Shown in pieces: positions 25,153-33,701 of a stretch of 64,000 nt of DNA. The notes beneath the pieces were generated by a model that saw nothing but the letters and a program-made list of their open reading frames with translations, had not been told where the DNA came from and made no database searches. A program made the translations under genes and the position numbers. Position 1 is the first letter of the stretch. Each line of letters opens with the position of its first letter. Source of the DNA: Bacillota bacterium (GTDB taxonomy: Bacteria; Bacillota; Bacilli; Paenibacillales; UBA4045); assembly GCA_023441055.1 (NCBI GenBank), contig JAEZQY010000005.1:62001-126000 (forward strand), in the 5' to 3' direction.

Positions 25153-25890
25153 ATGGCGGCATGGCTGAACGGTTGGTTAAAGGATATTGTGCTGATTCTG
25201 TTGCTGGCGACATTCGTGGATCTGCTCATTCCTAACCATTCTCTGCAACGCTATGTGAAGGTTGTCGTCAGCTTGATCGTGCTGCTCACCATCCTGTCGC
25301 CAGTACTCTCGCTGCTACACGTCGATATCGACGTGCAGCAGCCCAGTAGGCTTGTAGAGCAGACTGTACGCTCCGCGAATAATCTGCCCGCGCTGGCTTC
25401 TATCATAGAGGAAGGCGGACGTCTAAGACAGGCTGCGGAGAATCGTTCGGCTGAGCTGGTGAGTGCTCAGCTGATCGAGATGATCGGGGAACGAGTAACC
25501 GCACTCTATCCTGAGGTGGCTGCAGAGGTGAAGGTTGCAGTCATTGCTGATTCTTCTATGGATGGAGAAGCGCGCATCGATCGCGTACGGATTAAGCTGA
25601 CACCGCACGATCAGGAAGAGGTGTCCCGAACGGATGCTCATTCGCGGTCTTCAACAACGACTGTGATCGAACCCGTCTATATTGAAGCGATCGAGCAGGT
25701 CAATATTGCGCGAGTAGCGGGTTCAAGCGGGAGTGGAAGGAATGAACATCCGACGCAACCCGCGCAAGCGGACAACCACTTATCGGAGCTGACTCGGGAA
25801 CGACTCGCAGCAGAGCGGTTAATCAGGCAATCCTTATGGGATTGGCTTCGGGTGGAAGGTCGGCAGGTTGAGATCAGCTGGGCGGATTGA
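25153..25890 (+). CDS. spoIIIAF: Stage III sporulation protein SpoIIIAF
   Basis: A 245-residue protein with two N-terminal transmembrane segments (about 10-28 and 35-55) and a soluble domain facing the intermembrane space. The start ATG 25153 is 8 bases after AAGGAG; a GTG at 25144 overlaps that site. It has the family segment LQRYVKVVVSLIVLLTILSPVL. At 245 residues it is longer than the B. subtilis protein of about 206, mainly through a variable Ser/Gln-rich stretch near residues 175-215. Confidence 0.9.
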   Translation: MAAWLNGWLKDIVLILLLATFVDLLIPNHSLQRYVKVVVSLIVLLTILSPVLSLLHVDIDVQQPSRLVEQTVRSANNLPALASIIEEGGRLRQAAENRSAELVSAQLIEMIGERVTALYPEVAAEVKVAVIADSSMDGEARIDRVRIKLTPHDQEEVSRTDAHSRSSTTTVIEPVYIEAIEQVNIARVAGSSGSGRNEHPTQPAQADNHLSELTRERLAAERLIRQSLWDWLRVEGRQVEISWAD

Positions 25891-25935
25891 ATGGCCTGAA
25901 TGGGCGTCAAACGGTCAGATAAGGAGGCATGATTC

Positions 25936-26565
25936 GTGAAGTGGTCGCAATGGCTGGAACGCTTATTCGGCGGCGGTCCGAATGGGAAGAAGCGGGTATC
26001 AGCGATGAACTGGCTGATCATCATCGGACTGGTTGGCTTTGCGGTTATGATTATGCAATCCTATCTGACAGTGGAGGATGCCAATTCCTTGTCAGGATCA
26101 AGTGACTATGCTGAGCAACAGCAGGTGTTCGGTCAGAGTGAGCGTGAACGGATGGTATCTGAGTTCGAGGAATTCGAAGCTAGATACGAGGCCAGAATGA
26201 AGGAAATATTGGAGAAGATCGTCGGGGTAGGCGAGGTAGATATTCTGGTTACGATTGAATCGACGGAGGAATTGGTGGTTGAGCAGAACCAACAGCAATC
26301 ACAACAGGTGACGAATGAGCGGGACCAGGATGGTGGAACACGCCATATAACCGATATTAGCCGCAGTGGCGAGGTCGTGCTCTACCAGACGTCCGGCAGT
26401 CAATCACCAGTCGTGCTGAAGAAGATAAAACCGAAAATTCGAGGCGTGCTCGTGGTGGCCAGCGGAGCGGAGAATCTGACCGTGAAGAAGCTGATCGTAG
26501 AGGCAGTAGAGCGCGGAATTGGGGCGCCTTCACACCGGATATCCGTCATCCCGAGGAAACAATAG
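25936..26565 (+). CDS. spoIIIAG: Stage III sporulation protein SpoIIIAG
   Basis: A 209-residue protein with one transmembrane segment (about 30-46) and a ring-building motif domain in its C-terminal half. In B. subtilis it assembles a large multimeric ring that forms the channel wall between mother cell and forespore. Start GTG 25936 follows ATAAGGAGG. The C-terminal pattern KIRGVLVVASGAENLTVKK is typical of the family. Confidence 0.92.
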   Translation: MKWSQWLERLFGGGPNGKKRVSAMNWLIIIGLVGFAVMIMQSYLTVEDANSLSGSSDYAEQQQVFGQSERERMVSEFEEFEARYEARMKEILEKIVGVGEVDILVTIESTEELVVEQNQQQSQQVTNERDQDGGTRHITDISRSGEVVLYQTSGSQSPVVLKKIKPKIRGVLVVASGAENLTVKKLIVEAVERGIGAPSHRISVIPRKQ

Positions 26566-26595
26566 CAGGATATAAAAATGGAGCCTGGAGGTTAA

Positions 26596-27261
26596 ATGAT
26601 GAATACGAGAAGACAAACGATTTGGTTAGTATCGATGCTGAGTTTGATGGTCATCTTATCTGCTTATTACCTCTTCACAGACAATGTAGGTGAGGTGGAT
26701 ATCGCCTCCGAGCATGAGGATCAGCACACTACGATTCTAGACGCAGTTGAGGTGACTGAGCATTCGGAGCTAAGCGAACTAGATGAATTGCTGGCTCTGG
26801 CTGCTAAGGATCAGCAAGTGGGAGATCAGACGGTTGCTAGTGGAGGGGAATCGGCCGTTATAAGCGGCGGCGACCAGCGGATTATAGACAAGGTGAAGGC
26901 GGGGGCTCAGACTGGTGAGGAAGTGCTTGCAGCAATTGATATGCAGCGGACGGAAGCGCTCAAGAAAGAAACCGAGCGACTGATGGAAATCGCGCTCGAT
27001 CCAAAAAAGTCGGTGGAGGAAGTGGCCAGCGCAGAGAATCAATTACAGCAGATTGAAGAGAATCAAGCGCGGGTATCCGATCTGGAAGATCAACTGATGC
27101 GAGAGTATGAGAATGTAATCATTACGGAAGATAAGGGATTATGGAATGTCATTGTACAGACGGATAAGATGCAGCGCAGCGAGGTCGTGACGATTATCGA
27201 TATGGTGAATGAAGAGCTTCAGGTTAGTCCTTCAAGAATTTCCGTCGAATATGTGAAGTAG
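26596..27261 (+). CDS. spoIIIAH: Stage III sporulation protein SpoIIIAH
   Basis: A 221-residue protein with an N-terminal transmembrane anchor (about 9-27), an acidic linker, a coiled-coil-like stretch (about 120-165) and the YscJ/FliF-like ring domain at the C-terminus. It pairs with SpoIIQ across the intermembrane space. Start ATG at 26596 or 26599 after CTGGAGG. It is the last gene of the spoIIIA operon, closed by a strong terminator. Confidence 0.93.
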   Translation: MMNTRRQTIWLVSMLSLMVILSAYYLFTDNVGEVDIASEHEDQHTTILDAVEVTEHSELSELDELLALAAKDQQVGDQTVASGGESAVISGGDQRIIDKVKAGAQTGEEVLAAIDMQRTEALKKETERLMEIALDPKKSVEEVASAENQLQQIEENQARVSDLEDQLMREYENVIITEDKGLWNVIVQTDKMQRSEVVTIIDMVNEELQVSPSRISVEYVK

Positions 27262-27267
27262 TGGGAC

Positions 27268-27319
27268 AAAAGCGTAAGTTCGTACGGGCAGCCGATCGCC
27301 CGGGAGCTTGCGCTTTTTT
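27268..27319 (+). terminator. Terminator of the spoIIIA operon
   Basis: A long imperfect hairpin: the left arm AAAGCGTAAG (from 27268) pairs with CTTGCGCTTT through one G-U pair, with an inner GGGC/GCCC helix. It ends in six T residues (27313-27319). It lies 7 bases after the spoIIIAH stop. Confidence 0.85.
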
Positions 27320-27347
27320 GTTTCATATCGGAATAAAAATGAGCCGC

Positions 27348-27376
27348 TTGCAAAAATCATGGTGATTCTATATTAT
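27348..27376 (+). promoter_or_regulatory. Sigma-A promoter for accBC
   Basis: TTGCAA (27348-27353), 17-base spacer, TATTAT (27371-27376). A second -10-like TATAAT lies a little further down, near 27385-27390, without an obvious -35. No FapR-type operator was recognised. Confidence 0.6.
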
Positions 27377-27438
27377 GACTAGGTTATAATAGTAGCTGCA
27401 ACTGTCTCACATTAGATGGAAATAGGAGTGACACCACC

Positions 27439-27921
27439 ATGCTAAAATTGAGCGAGATTAAGGAGCTCATTAAGATTATCGATCAGACTAGCGTTAGTGA
27501 ATTAGAGATTGAGAATGAAGGTTCTCGCGTATGTATCCGCAAGCATAAACCCGAGGCTGCGGCAATTGTTGCTGCGCCTGTCTATCAAGCCGCAGCACAG
27601 CCCCCTGTGCAACCATCCGCCGCTAACCCAGCAGCAGTCGTGAATGCGGACCAGGCTGAACCTGCTCGCTCGACTGATCATCTGGCTAAGATTGTATCTC
27701 CGATGGTAGGCACGTTCTACCGCGCGGCATCTCCGGGCGCAGCGCCGTTCGCCAGTGTAGGGGATAAAGTGAATGAGAAGACGGTGGTATGCATCGTCGA
27801 GGCGATGAAGCTAATGAATGAGATCGAAGCTGAGATCCGCGGAGAGATTGTTGAAATTCTAGTGGAGAACGGACAATTGGTTGAGTTCGGTCAACCGCTG
27901 TTCTTGGTGAAGCAGGATTAA
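27439..27921 (+). CDS. accB: Biotin carboxyl carrier protein of acetyl-CoA carboxylase
   Basis: A 160-residue protein. The C-terminal biotinyl domain contains VEAMKLMNE with the biotin-accepting Lys, and an Ala/Pro-rich linker lies at about residues 45-80. It carries the carboxyl group between AccC and the carboxyltransferase in fatty acid synthesis. Start ATG 27439 after ATAGGAGTG. It is followed by accC, as in most Bacilli. Confidence 0.96.
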   Translation: MLKLSEIKELIKIIDQTSVSELEIENEGSRVCIRKHKPEAAAIVAAPVYQAAAQPPVQPSAANPAAVVNADQAEPARSTDHLAKIVSPMVGTFYRAASPGAAPFASVGDKVNEKTVVCIVEAMKLMNEIEAEIRGEIVEILVENGQLVEFGQPLFLVKQD

Positions 27922-27980
27922 TCCGCTATCATCATCAGCTGCTAGGATGATTCGGAATGACATTTACGGAGGTTTCTTGG

Positions 27981-29339
27981 ATGAAGTTTCATAAAGTACT
28001 GATAGCGAATCGCGGAGAGATTGCAGTCCGGATTATTCGGGCATGCAAGGAGATGGGGATCTACACGGTTGCTGTCTTCTCGGAGGCAGATCGCGATGCG
28101 CTGCATGTTCGTATAGCGGATGAGGCATATTGTATCGGTCCTGCGCTGTCCAAGGACAGTTATTTGAATTTAACAAATTTAATGAGTGTGGCCACCTTAA
28201 CGGAGTCAGACGCGATACATCCGGGTTACGGCTTCTTGGCGGAGAACGCTGACTTCGCTGAGATCTGTGAGACCTGCAATATTACGTTCATCGGCCCTTC
28301 CCCGGAAGCGATCAGCAGAATGGGCGACAAGTCCGTCGCCAAGCAGACGATGAAGGATGCCAATGTGCCAGTCATTCCCGGCTCCGACGGCATAATCGAG
28401 GATCATGAGGAAGCGCTTCAAGTGGCTAGAAGGATCGGCTATCCGGTACTGATTAAGGCGACAGCGGGCGGCGGCGGTAAGGGCATTCGCATCGCTGAGA
28501 ATGAAGAGATGCTCATTCATCAGCTGACTGCTGCGCAGCAGGAGGCGCAGAAGGCATTCGGCAATGCCGGCGTATACTTGGAGAAGTATCTGACTGGAAT
28601 GAAGCATGTTGAGATTCAGATTATCGCGGACAAGCACGGGAATGTCGTCCACCTCGGCGAACGTGATTGCTCGGTTCAACGCAGACGCCAGAAGCTGGTC
28701 GAGGAAGCGCCATGCCCTATCCTCACGGAGGAGACGCGAAGACTGATGGGCGAAGCCGCAGTAAGAGCTGCACTCGCTGTCAATTATTGCGGTGCAGGCA
28801 CGCTGGAGTTCCTGCTCGGATCAGATGGCAGCTTCTACTTCATGGAGATGAATACACGTATTCAAGTGGAGCATCCTGTGACAGAGATGGTAACCGGCGT
28901 CGATATTGTCAAGGAGATGATATCGGTCTGCGCAGGCAATCCGCTCTCATTCCGACAAGAGGACATTCGGATTAATGGCTGGTCGATTGAATGCCGAATT
29001 AATGCAGAGGATTCGGAGCGCAACTTCATTCCGTCTCCCGGTATGATTCAATTCTATCTGCCGCCTGGAGGACTGGGTGTTCGTGTTGACAGTGCTGCCT
29101 ATCAGGGGTATACCATACCGCCGCATTATGATTCAATGATCGCGAAGCTGATCGTATGGGGCGAGACGCGCGAGGCTGCAATCGAGCGGATGAAGCGCGC
29201 GCTAAGTGAGTTCTATATAGCCGGTGTGAGCACCACCATCCCGTTCCACCAGAAGCTGCTCGTGCATGAGCGATTTCTCAAGGGGGACTTTGATATCAAG
29301 TTCCTCGAAGAACATGATATCAACGATCCGAACTCCTAA
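27981..29339 (+). CDS. accC: Biotin carboxylase of acetyl-CoA carboxylase
   Basis: A 452-residue ATP-grasp enzyme that carboxylates the biotin of AccB with bicarbonate and ATP. It shows the N-terminal KVLIANRGEIAVRIIRA, the glycine-rich ATP loop KATAGGGGKGIR, the HPGYGFLAEN segment and the catalytic MNTRIQVEHPVTE. ATG 27981 follows ACGGAGG; the in-frame start at 27957 has no site. It is the second gene of the accBC unit. Confidence 0.97.
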   Translation: MKFHKVLIANRGEIAVRIIRACKEMGIYTVAVFSEADRDALHVRIADEAYCIGPALSKDSYLNLTNLMSVATLTESDAIHPGYGFLAENADFAEICETCNITFIGPSPEAISRMGDKSVAKQTMKDANVPVIPGSDGIIEDHEEALQVARRIGYPVLIKATAGGGGKGIRIAENEEMLIHQLTAAQQEAQKAFGNAGVYLEKYLTGMKHVEIQIIADKHGNVVHLGERDCSVQRRRQKLVEEAPCPILTEETRRLMGEAAVRAALAVNYCGAGTLEFLLGSDGSFYFMEMNTRIQVEHPVTEMVTGVDIVKEMISVCAGNPLSFRQEDIRINGWSIECRINAEDSERNFIPSPGMIQFYLPPGGLGVRVDSAAYQGYTIPPHYDSMIAKLIVWGETREAAIERMKRALSEFYIAGVSTTIPFHQKLLVHERFLKGDFDIKFLEEHDINDPNS

Positions 29340-29401
29340 TGCTTGCGCAGATTGTCAAGGTGTACCCGGAATGATATATTGTTGAGGTAGGAGGTGTGTC
29401 C

Positions 29402-29809
29402 ATGAATATGTTATCTACGGATCACGTTGGGACGAAGCTGGGGACGATTCAGATTGCCCCCGAGGTTCTGGAGATTATAGCTGGACTCTCTACCATTGAG
29501 GTTGAAGGCGTTGTAGGCATGAGCGGCGGAATGGCTGGCGGAATAGCCGAGATGCTGGGCCGCAAGCAGCTGACCAAGGGCGTTAAAGTGCAATTGAGCG
29601 GTGCAGACACGATTATAGATTTATCGATTATTCTCGAATATGGATATCGCATCCCGGACATCAGCGCCAAGATTCAACAAAGTGTCAAGCAAGCTGTTCG
29701 AACGATGACTGGTATCGAAGTCGTAGAAGTGAACTTACATATTCATGATGTTCGATACAAGGCTCAGGATAAATCAGCGAGCGATGAAGCAGCTGAACGT
29801 GTCAAGTAA
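29402..29809 (+). CDS. yqhY: Asp23/Gls24 family protein YqhY
   Basis: A 135-residue soluble protein of the Asp23 (alkaline shock) family with the conserved pattern IAPEVLEIIAGLSTIEVEGVVGMSGG. YqhY is linked to fatty acid synthesis in B. subtilis, where it is cotranscribed with accB and accC; mutants carry acc suppressors. Start ATG 29402 follows GTAGGAGGTG. Here it is followed by a terminator-like hairpin and then amaP, which encodes the membrane anchor of Asp23 in Staphylococcus. Confidence 0.92.
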   Translation: MNMLSTDHVGTKLGTIQIAPEVLEIIAGLSTIEVEGVVGMSGGMAGGIAEMLGRKQLTKGVKVQLSGADTIIDLSIILEYGYRIPDISAKIQQSVKQAVRTMTGIEVVEVNLHIHDVRYKAQDKSASDEAAERVK

Positions 29810-29825
29810 GTAGAACACGCAGATC

Positions 29826-29854
29826 CTAAACCCCCTGCGATGCAGGGGGTTTAG
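29826..29854 (+). terminator. Hairpin between yqhY and amaP
   Basis: CTAAACCCCCTGC (29826-29838) pairs perfectly with GCAGGGGGTTTAG (29842-29854) around a three-base loop. There is no long T tail beyond the stem's own TTT, so it may reduce read-through rather than stop it. It could set the ratio of the Asp23 protein to its membrane anchor. Confidence 0.6.
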
Positions 29855-29877
29855 CTAATGAGAGGAGACTTACGCGG

Positions 29878-30444
29878 ATGGTCAAGATGCTCGATCGCCT
29901 GCTGCTGTTCATCTACAGCTTGGTAATTGGTGTGGCGCTGCTCGTCTTCTTAAGTGTGCTATTCGGCTTGGTCGATTATGATTATGCACAGAACTATCTG
30001 AATAATCTCTATTATGAGCCGGTGATCGCGTTCCCAATGATAGGTCTAGCCATTGTATTCTTCCTGATCAGCGCGCGGCTCTTCTATATAGCTGTCAGGC
30101 GTACTTCAGCCAGCGACAAGTCTATCGGCCGAAGAACGGAGCATGGGGAAGTGCGCATCTCGCTGGATTCGCTGCACCATCTGGTGCTAAAGGCTGCAGG
30201 CCAAGTGCAGGGCTTGAGCCATACGAGAACGCGTATTCGGTCATTCGACACTGGTCTAATCATTGAGCTGCGCACAGCAGTTGATGGGGAAGCCGCGATT
30301 CCCCAAGTAACGGATGTGCTGCAACAGTCCGTGAAGACGTATATCGAGGAGATTGCTGGTATTGATGTAGCAGAGGTGTCGGTCACGATCACGCATGTGA
30401 CGGACAAGCAATCGCTGCCGATGTTCAATAGCCGTGTGGAATGA
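29878..30444 (+). CDS. amaP: Alkaline shock response membrane anchor protein AmaP
   Basis: A 188-residue protein with two N-terminal transmembrane segments (about 8-30 and 45-70) and an Asp23-like C-terminal domain. In Staphylococcus aureus AmaP tethers Asp23 to the membrane. Start ATG 29878 follows GAGAGGAG. Its stop overlaps the next gene by four bases (ATGA), indicating coupling to the DUF2273 protein. The gene is absent at this place in B. subtilis. Confidence 0.85.
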   Translation: MVKMLDRLLLFIYSLVIGVALLVFLSVLFGLVDYDYAQNYLNNLYYEPVIAFPMIGLAIVFFLISARLFYIAVRRTSASDKSIGRRTEHGEVRISLDSLHHLVLKAAGQVQGLSHTRTRIRSFDTGLIIELRTAVDGEAAIPQVTDVLQQSVKTYIEEIAGIDVAEVSVTITHVTDKQSLPMFNSRVE

Positions 30445-30695
30445 GGGGATGGCTTATGGGGAAGTCATGGCTTAAGCTGCTAAGAGGGCCCGCGGGCGGC
30501 AGATGGCTCGGAGCTGGCTTCGGCTTCATCTGCGGAATTCTCTATTTAATTGTTGGATTCTGGGATATGCTTGTTTTTGCCATTATCGTTTATCTAGGTT
30601 ATTATGTGGGTTCAAGCATTGATCGCAGGCAAGCTCCCTTCCGTATGAATCAGGTGTGGGAATGGTTGAATGAACGGTGGAGCGGCTTCAAATAA
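30441..30695 (+). CDS. DUF2273 small membrane protein
   Basis: An 84-residue protein (79 if it starts at ATG 30456, which has GAGGGG in front). It has two transmembrane segments and the DUF2273 pattern GFGFICGILYLIVGFWDMLVFAIIVYLGYYVG. The family is found with Asp23 and AmaP in many Firmicutes; function is unknown. The four-base overlap with amaP suggests coupled translation and a shared envelope-stress role. Confidence 0.85.
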   Translation: MRGWLMGKSWLKLLRGPAGGRWLGAGFGFICGILYLIVGFWDMLVFAIIVYLGYYVGSSIDRRQAPFRMNQVWEWLNERWSGFK

Positions 30696-30755
30696 TCCCT
30701 GTGGATCATTGGCCATAGGGCTATTTATATGAATCAACTTAGCAGGAGGAATAGG

Positions 30756-31208
30756 ATGAAACGAAGACTAGCCAGAGAATTAGCCGTACAGTGCCTATAC
30801 CAGATGGAAATGAATGAAGCTTCCGCCGAGGAAGCATTGGATATGGTATTCCAGGAGGCCAACGGCGATAATGAAGCCGATGTTACGATTCAGGACGAGC
30901 CAGCGCTGCGTAAGTATGCGAGCGAGCTCATTCAAGGGAGCACACAGCACCATATCGCCATAGACGAGCTGCTGGTCGGCTATCTGAAGGATTGGAAGAT
31001 GGATAGACTCTCACGTGTAGACCGACAGATACTGCGTATAGCTGTGTATGAGATGGTGTATCGTGATGATGTGCCGCCTAAGGTAGCCATTAACGAGGCG
31101 ATTGAGCTGGCGAAGCACTTTGGCGTCGAGGAGTCCGGCAGGTTCGTCAACGGGGTGCTCGGACAGTTGATTAAGGAGCTTACCGCAGTTAAGGAACGTG
31201 GACTGTAG
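30756..31208 (+). CDS. nusB: Transcription antitermination factor NusB
   Basis: A 150-residue all-helical RNA-binding factor. It forms the NusB-S10 complex that supports rRNA antitermination. It starts KRRLARELAVQCLYQMEMN and ends with the family segment VNGVLGQLIKEL. ATG 30756 lies after AGGAGGAATAGG; the upstream ATG 30729 is less suitable. It begins the nusB-folD-xseA-xseB-ispA series conserved in Bacilli. Confidence 0.95.
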   Translation: MKRRLARELAVQCLYQMEMNEASAEEALDMVFQEANGDNEADVTIQDEPALRKYASELIQGSTQHHIAIDELLVGYLKDWKMDRLSRVDRQILRIAVYEMVYRDDVPPKVAINEAIELAKHFGVEESGRFVNGVLGQLIKELTAVKERGL

Positions 31209-31242
31209 GGTTGTATTTTATGAATAGAAAGGTTTGGTCCAG

Positions 31243-32097
31243 ATGGGTGCACAAGTGATCGATGGCAAGGCATTATCCGAGCATATGAAAGCCGGCCTCG
31301 CGACAGAGGTCAAGGCGCTTGCGGAGCAGGGGGTAATCCCAGGTCTAACCGTTATTCTAGTCGGAGAGGATCCTGCATCGCAGGTGTATGTGCGCAATAA
31401 AGCCGCATCTTGCGAGAAGATTGGCATGCGCTCCGAGGTGATCCGCTTGCCGGAGCAGACGACAGAGGATGAGCTGCTGCGTGAACTGGAACGATTGAAT
31501 CACGATTCGCGGGTTCATGGCATTCTGGTGCAGCTGCCATTGCCTAGTCACATCTCGGAGGAGAAGGTACTGCTTGCCATAGATCCAACGAAGGATGTGG
31601 ACGGCTTCCACCCGGTGAATGTTGGACAGATGGTAGTGGGGGCGGATAGCTTCCTGCCATGTACGCCAGCTGGGTGCATCGCGTTGATCAAGCAGACAGG
31701 AATGGCGATTGCGGGCAAGCATGCGGTGGTCATCGGACGCAGCAATATCGTGGGCAAGCCGGTGGCGATGCTGCTGCTGCGCGAGCATGCGACCGTTACG
31801 ATCTGTCATTCGAAGACAGCGAATATCGAAGCGATTACGCGGCAAGCGGATATTGTAATAGCGGCAGTCGGAAGAGCGAATATGGTGAAGCAGAGCTGGA
31901 TAAAGCCGGGAGCAGTCGTCATCGACGTCGGCATTAATCGTCTGGAATCCGGCAAGCTGGCTGGCGATGTGGACTTTCAGGATGTGAGTGAAACAGCGGG
32001 TTATATAACGCCTGTACCGGGCGGCGTCGGGCCGATGACGATCACGATGCTGCTGCAGAATACGCTGCGTTCAGCCAAGCGTGCGGCAGGTTTGTAG
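31243..32097 (+). CDS. folD: Bifunctional methylenetetrahydrofolate dehydrogenase/cyclohydrolase
   Basis: A 284-residue NADP-dependent enzyme that interconverts 5,10-methylene-, methenyl- and 10-formyl-tetrahydrofolate. Signatures include YVRNKAASCEKIGM with the catalytic Lys, VQLPLPSH, the Rossmann loop GRSNIVGKPVAMLL and PVPGGVGPMT. Start ATG 31243 follows AGAAAGG. The stop is 2 bases before xseA, so the genes are cotranscribed. Confidence 0.96.
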   Translation: MGAQVIDGKALSEHMKAGLATEVKALAEQGVIPGLTVILVGEDPASQVYVRNKAASCEKIGMRSEVIRLPEQTTEDELLRELERLNHDSRVHGILVQLPLPSHISEEKVLLAIDPTKDVDGFHPVNVGQMVVGADSFLPCTPAGCIALIKQTGMAIAGKHAVVIGRSNIVGKPVAMLLLREHATVTICHSKTANIEAITRQADIVIAAVGRANMVKQSWIKPGAVVIDVGINRLESGKLAGDVDFQDVSETAGYITPVPGGVGPMTITMLLQNTLRSAKRAAGL

Positions 32098-32099
32098 CG

Positions 32100-33461
32100 A
32101 TGAAGGAGCAGCGCGTCTTATCGGTCAAGGAACTAACCCGATATATTAAGCAGAAGCTAGAGAGTGATCCGCTCTTGTCCAATGTGTGGGTGAAGGGGGA
32201 GATCTCCAATTTCACTAGACATTCCAGCGGCCATATGTACTTTACATTGAAGGATGATGGAAGTCGGGTCAAGTCGATTATGTTCGCCTCCTATAACCAG
32301 AAGCTAGCCTTCCAGCCTAAGGAAGGGACAATGGTGATTGCCAGGGGCCAGATATCGGTGTTCGACCGAGACGGGCAGTATCAATTCTATGTGCAGCATA
32401 TGCAGCCTGACGGCATTGGCAGCCTGTTCCTAGCCTTCGAGCAGCTGAAGCAGAAGCTGGAGCGCGAAGGCTTGTTCGCCGAAGCGCGTAAGCGGACACT
32501 ACCGCGCTTCCCCGCTCGCATTGGTGTAATCACATCACCTACCGGAGCGGCGGTGCGCGATATTATTACGACACTCCAGCGCAGGTATCCCTCGGCAGGC
32601 ATACTGCTCGACCCCGTGCTCGTGCAGGGCGCTGGTTCGGCAGCTTCCATAGCTACGGCGATTGAACGAATGAATCGGCATGGCGAGGTTGATGTGCTCA
32701 TCGTCGGGCGCGGAGGCGGTTCGCTGGAGGAGCTATGGTCATTCAATGAGGAGAGCGTAGCTAGAGCAATTCATGCGAGCCGTATTCCAGTTATCTCGGC
32801 AGTCGGGCATGAGACCGACTTCACGATCGCCGATTTCGTGGCAGATCTGCGAGCAGCGACTCCGACAGCAGCGGCTGAGCTGGCCGTGCCGCATCAACAG
32901 GAGCTGAAGCAGCAGCTGCAATCGTATGGGCTGCGGCTGTCGCAAGGCATGTTCGGTCTGATTGAACGTCGACGCGAGCAGCTGAGCCGACTTGCGCGAT
33001 CACCTTATCTGCTCGATCCGCGCAGGCAGCTGATCATGCCGGCGGAGCGGCTGGATCGCCTCAGGGAGCAGCTGCAATATCGTATGCGAGCTCAGCTGCA
33101 GCGCTCACAGGACCAGGCGGCCAGTCTCGAGAGGGCGCTGCATAGACAGCATCCTCGCGAGCGGATCCAATCCGCTAAAAACCAGGTGGAGCGCGCGCAA
33201 TTGAAGCTGATGCAAGGTATGAGCAATCGGAACAAGGACAGCCGCCATCGTCTTGGCATGGCGATCCGGCAGCTCGATGCGCTCAGTCCGCTCAAGGTTA
33301 TGCAGCGGGGATATAGCTTAATCTATGATGAGCAGGAGAAGAAGCTCATTCAATCATTAGATCAAGTGCAGCTGGGCGATCCGATTACGATTCGTGTAAC
33401 AGACGGCCGAATTGGGGCTCAGGTGTGGTCAATGGAACGAGAGGAGAATGAACATGGCTGA
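32100..33461 (+). CDS. xseA: Exodeoxyribonuclease VII large subunit
   Basis: A 453-residue subunit with an N-terminal OB-fold (about 10-105), the catalytic region containing GVITSPTGAAVRDI and GRGGGSLEELWSFNEE, and a long coiled coil (about 260-380). With XseB it degrades single-stranded DNA from both ends. Start ATG 32100 follows the folD stop by 2 bases. It overlaps xseB by eight bases. Confidence 0.96.
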   Translation: MKEQRVLSVKELTRYIKQKLESDPLLSNVWVKGEISNFTRHSSGHMYFTLKDDGSRVKSIMFASYNQKLAFQPKEGTMVIARGQISVFDRDGQYQFYVQHMQPDGIGSLFLAFEQLKQKLEREGLFAEARKRTLPRFPARIGVITSPTGAAVRDIITTLQRRYPSAGILLDPVLVQGAGSAASIATAIERMNRHGEVDVLIVGRGGGSLEELWSFNEESVARAIHASRIPVISAVGHETDFTIADFVADLRAATPTAAAELAVPHQQELKQQLQSYGLRLSQGMFGLIERRREQLSRLARSPYLLDPRRQLIMPAERLDRLREQLQYRMRAQLQRSQDQAASLERALHRQHPRERIQSAKNQVERAQLKLMQGMSNRNKDSRHRLGMAIRQLDALSPLKVMQRGYSLIYDEQEKKLIQSLDQVQLGDPITIRVTDGRIGAQVWSMEREENEHG

Positions 33462-33696
33462 ACAGGAGCTTAGCTTCGAACAAGCAATCGATAAGCTGGA
33501 GATGGTTGTGCAGCAGCTCGAGAGCGGAGATGTGCCGATTGAGAAGGCGATTGAGCTGTTCCAGCAAGGCATGGAGTTGGCCAAGGTATGCGGAGGCAAG
33601 CTGGATCAGATTGAACGAAAAATCGAGGTGCTGATGGAGGATGGCGGCAGCTTCTCTACCAAACCGTTCGCCGTCGCCGACGGTAAGGGAGAATAA
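33454..33696 (+). CDS. xseB: Exodeoxyribonuclease VII small subunit
   Basis: An 80-residue helical-hairpin protein with the family pattern SFEQAIDKLEMVVQQLESGD and ELFQQGMELAK. It binds the coiled coil of XseA in several copies. ATG 33454 follows GAGAGGAG. The upstream in-frame start at 33412 is inside xseA. The eight-base overlap with xseA suggests coupling. Confidence 0.95.
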   Translation: MAEQELSFEQAIDKLEMVVQQLESGDVPIEKAIELFQQGMELAKVCGGKLDQIERKIEVLMEDGGSFSTKPFAVADGKGE

Positions 33697-33701
33697 ACAG
33701 C

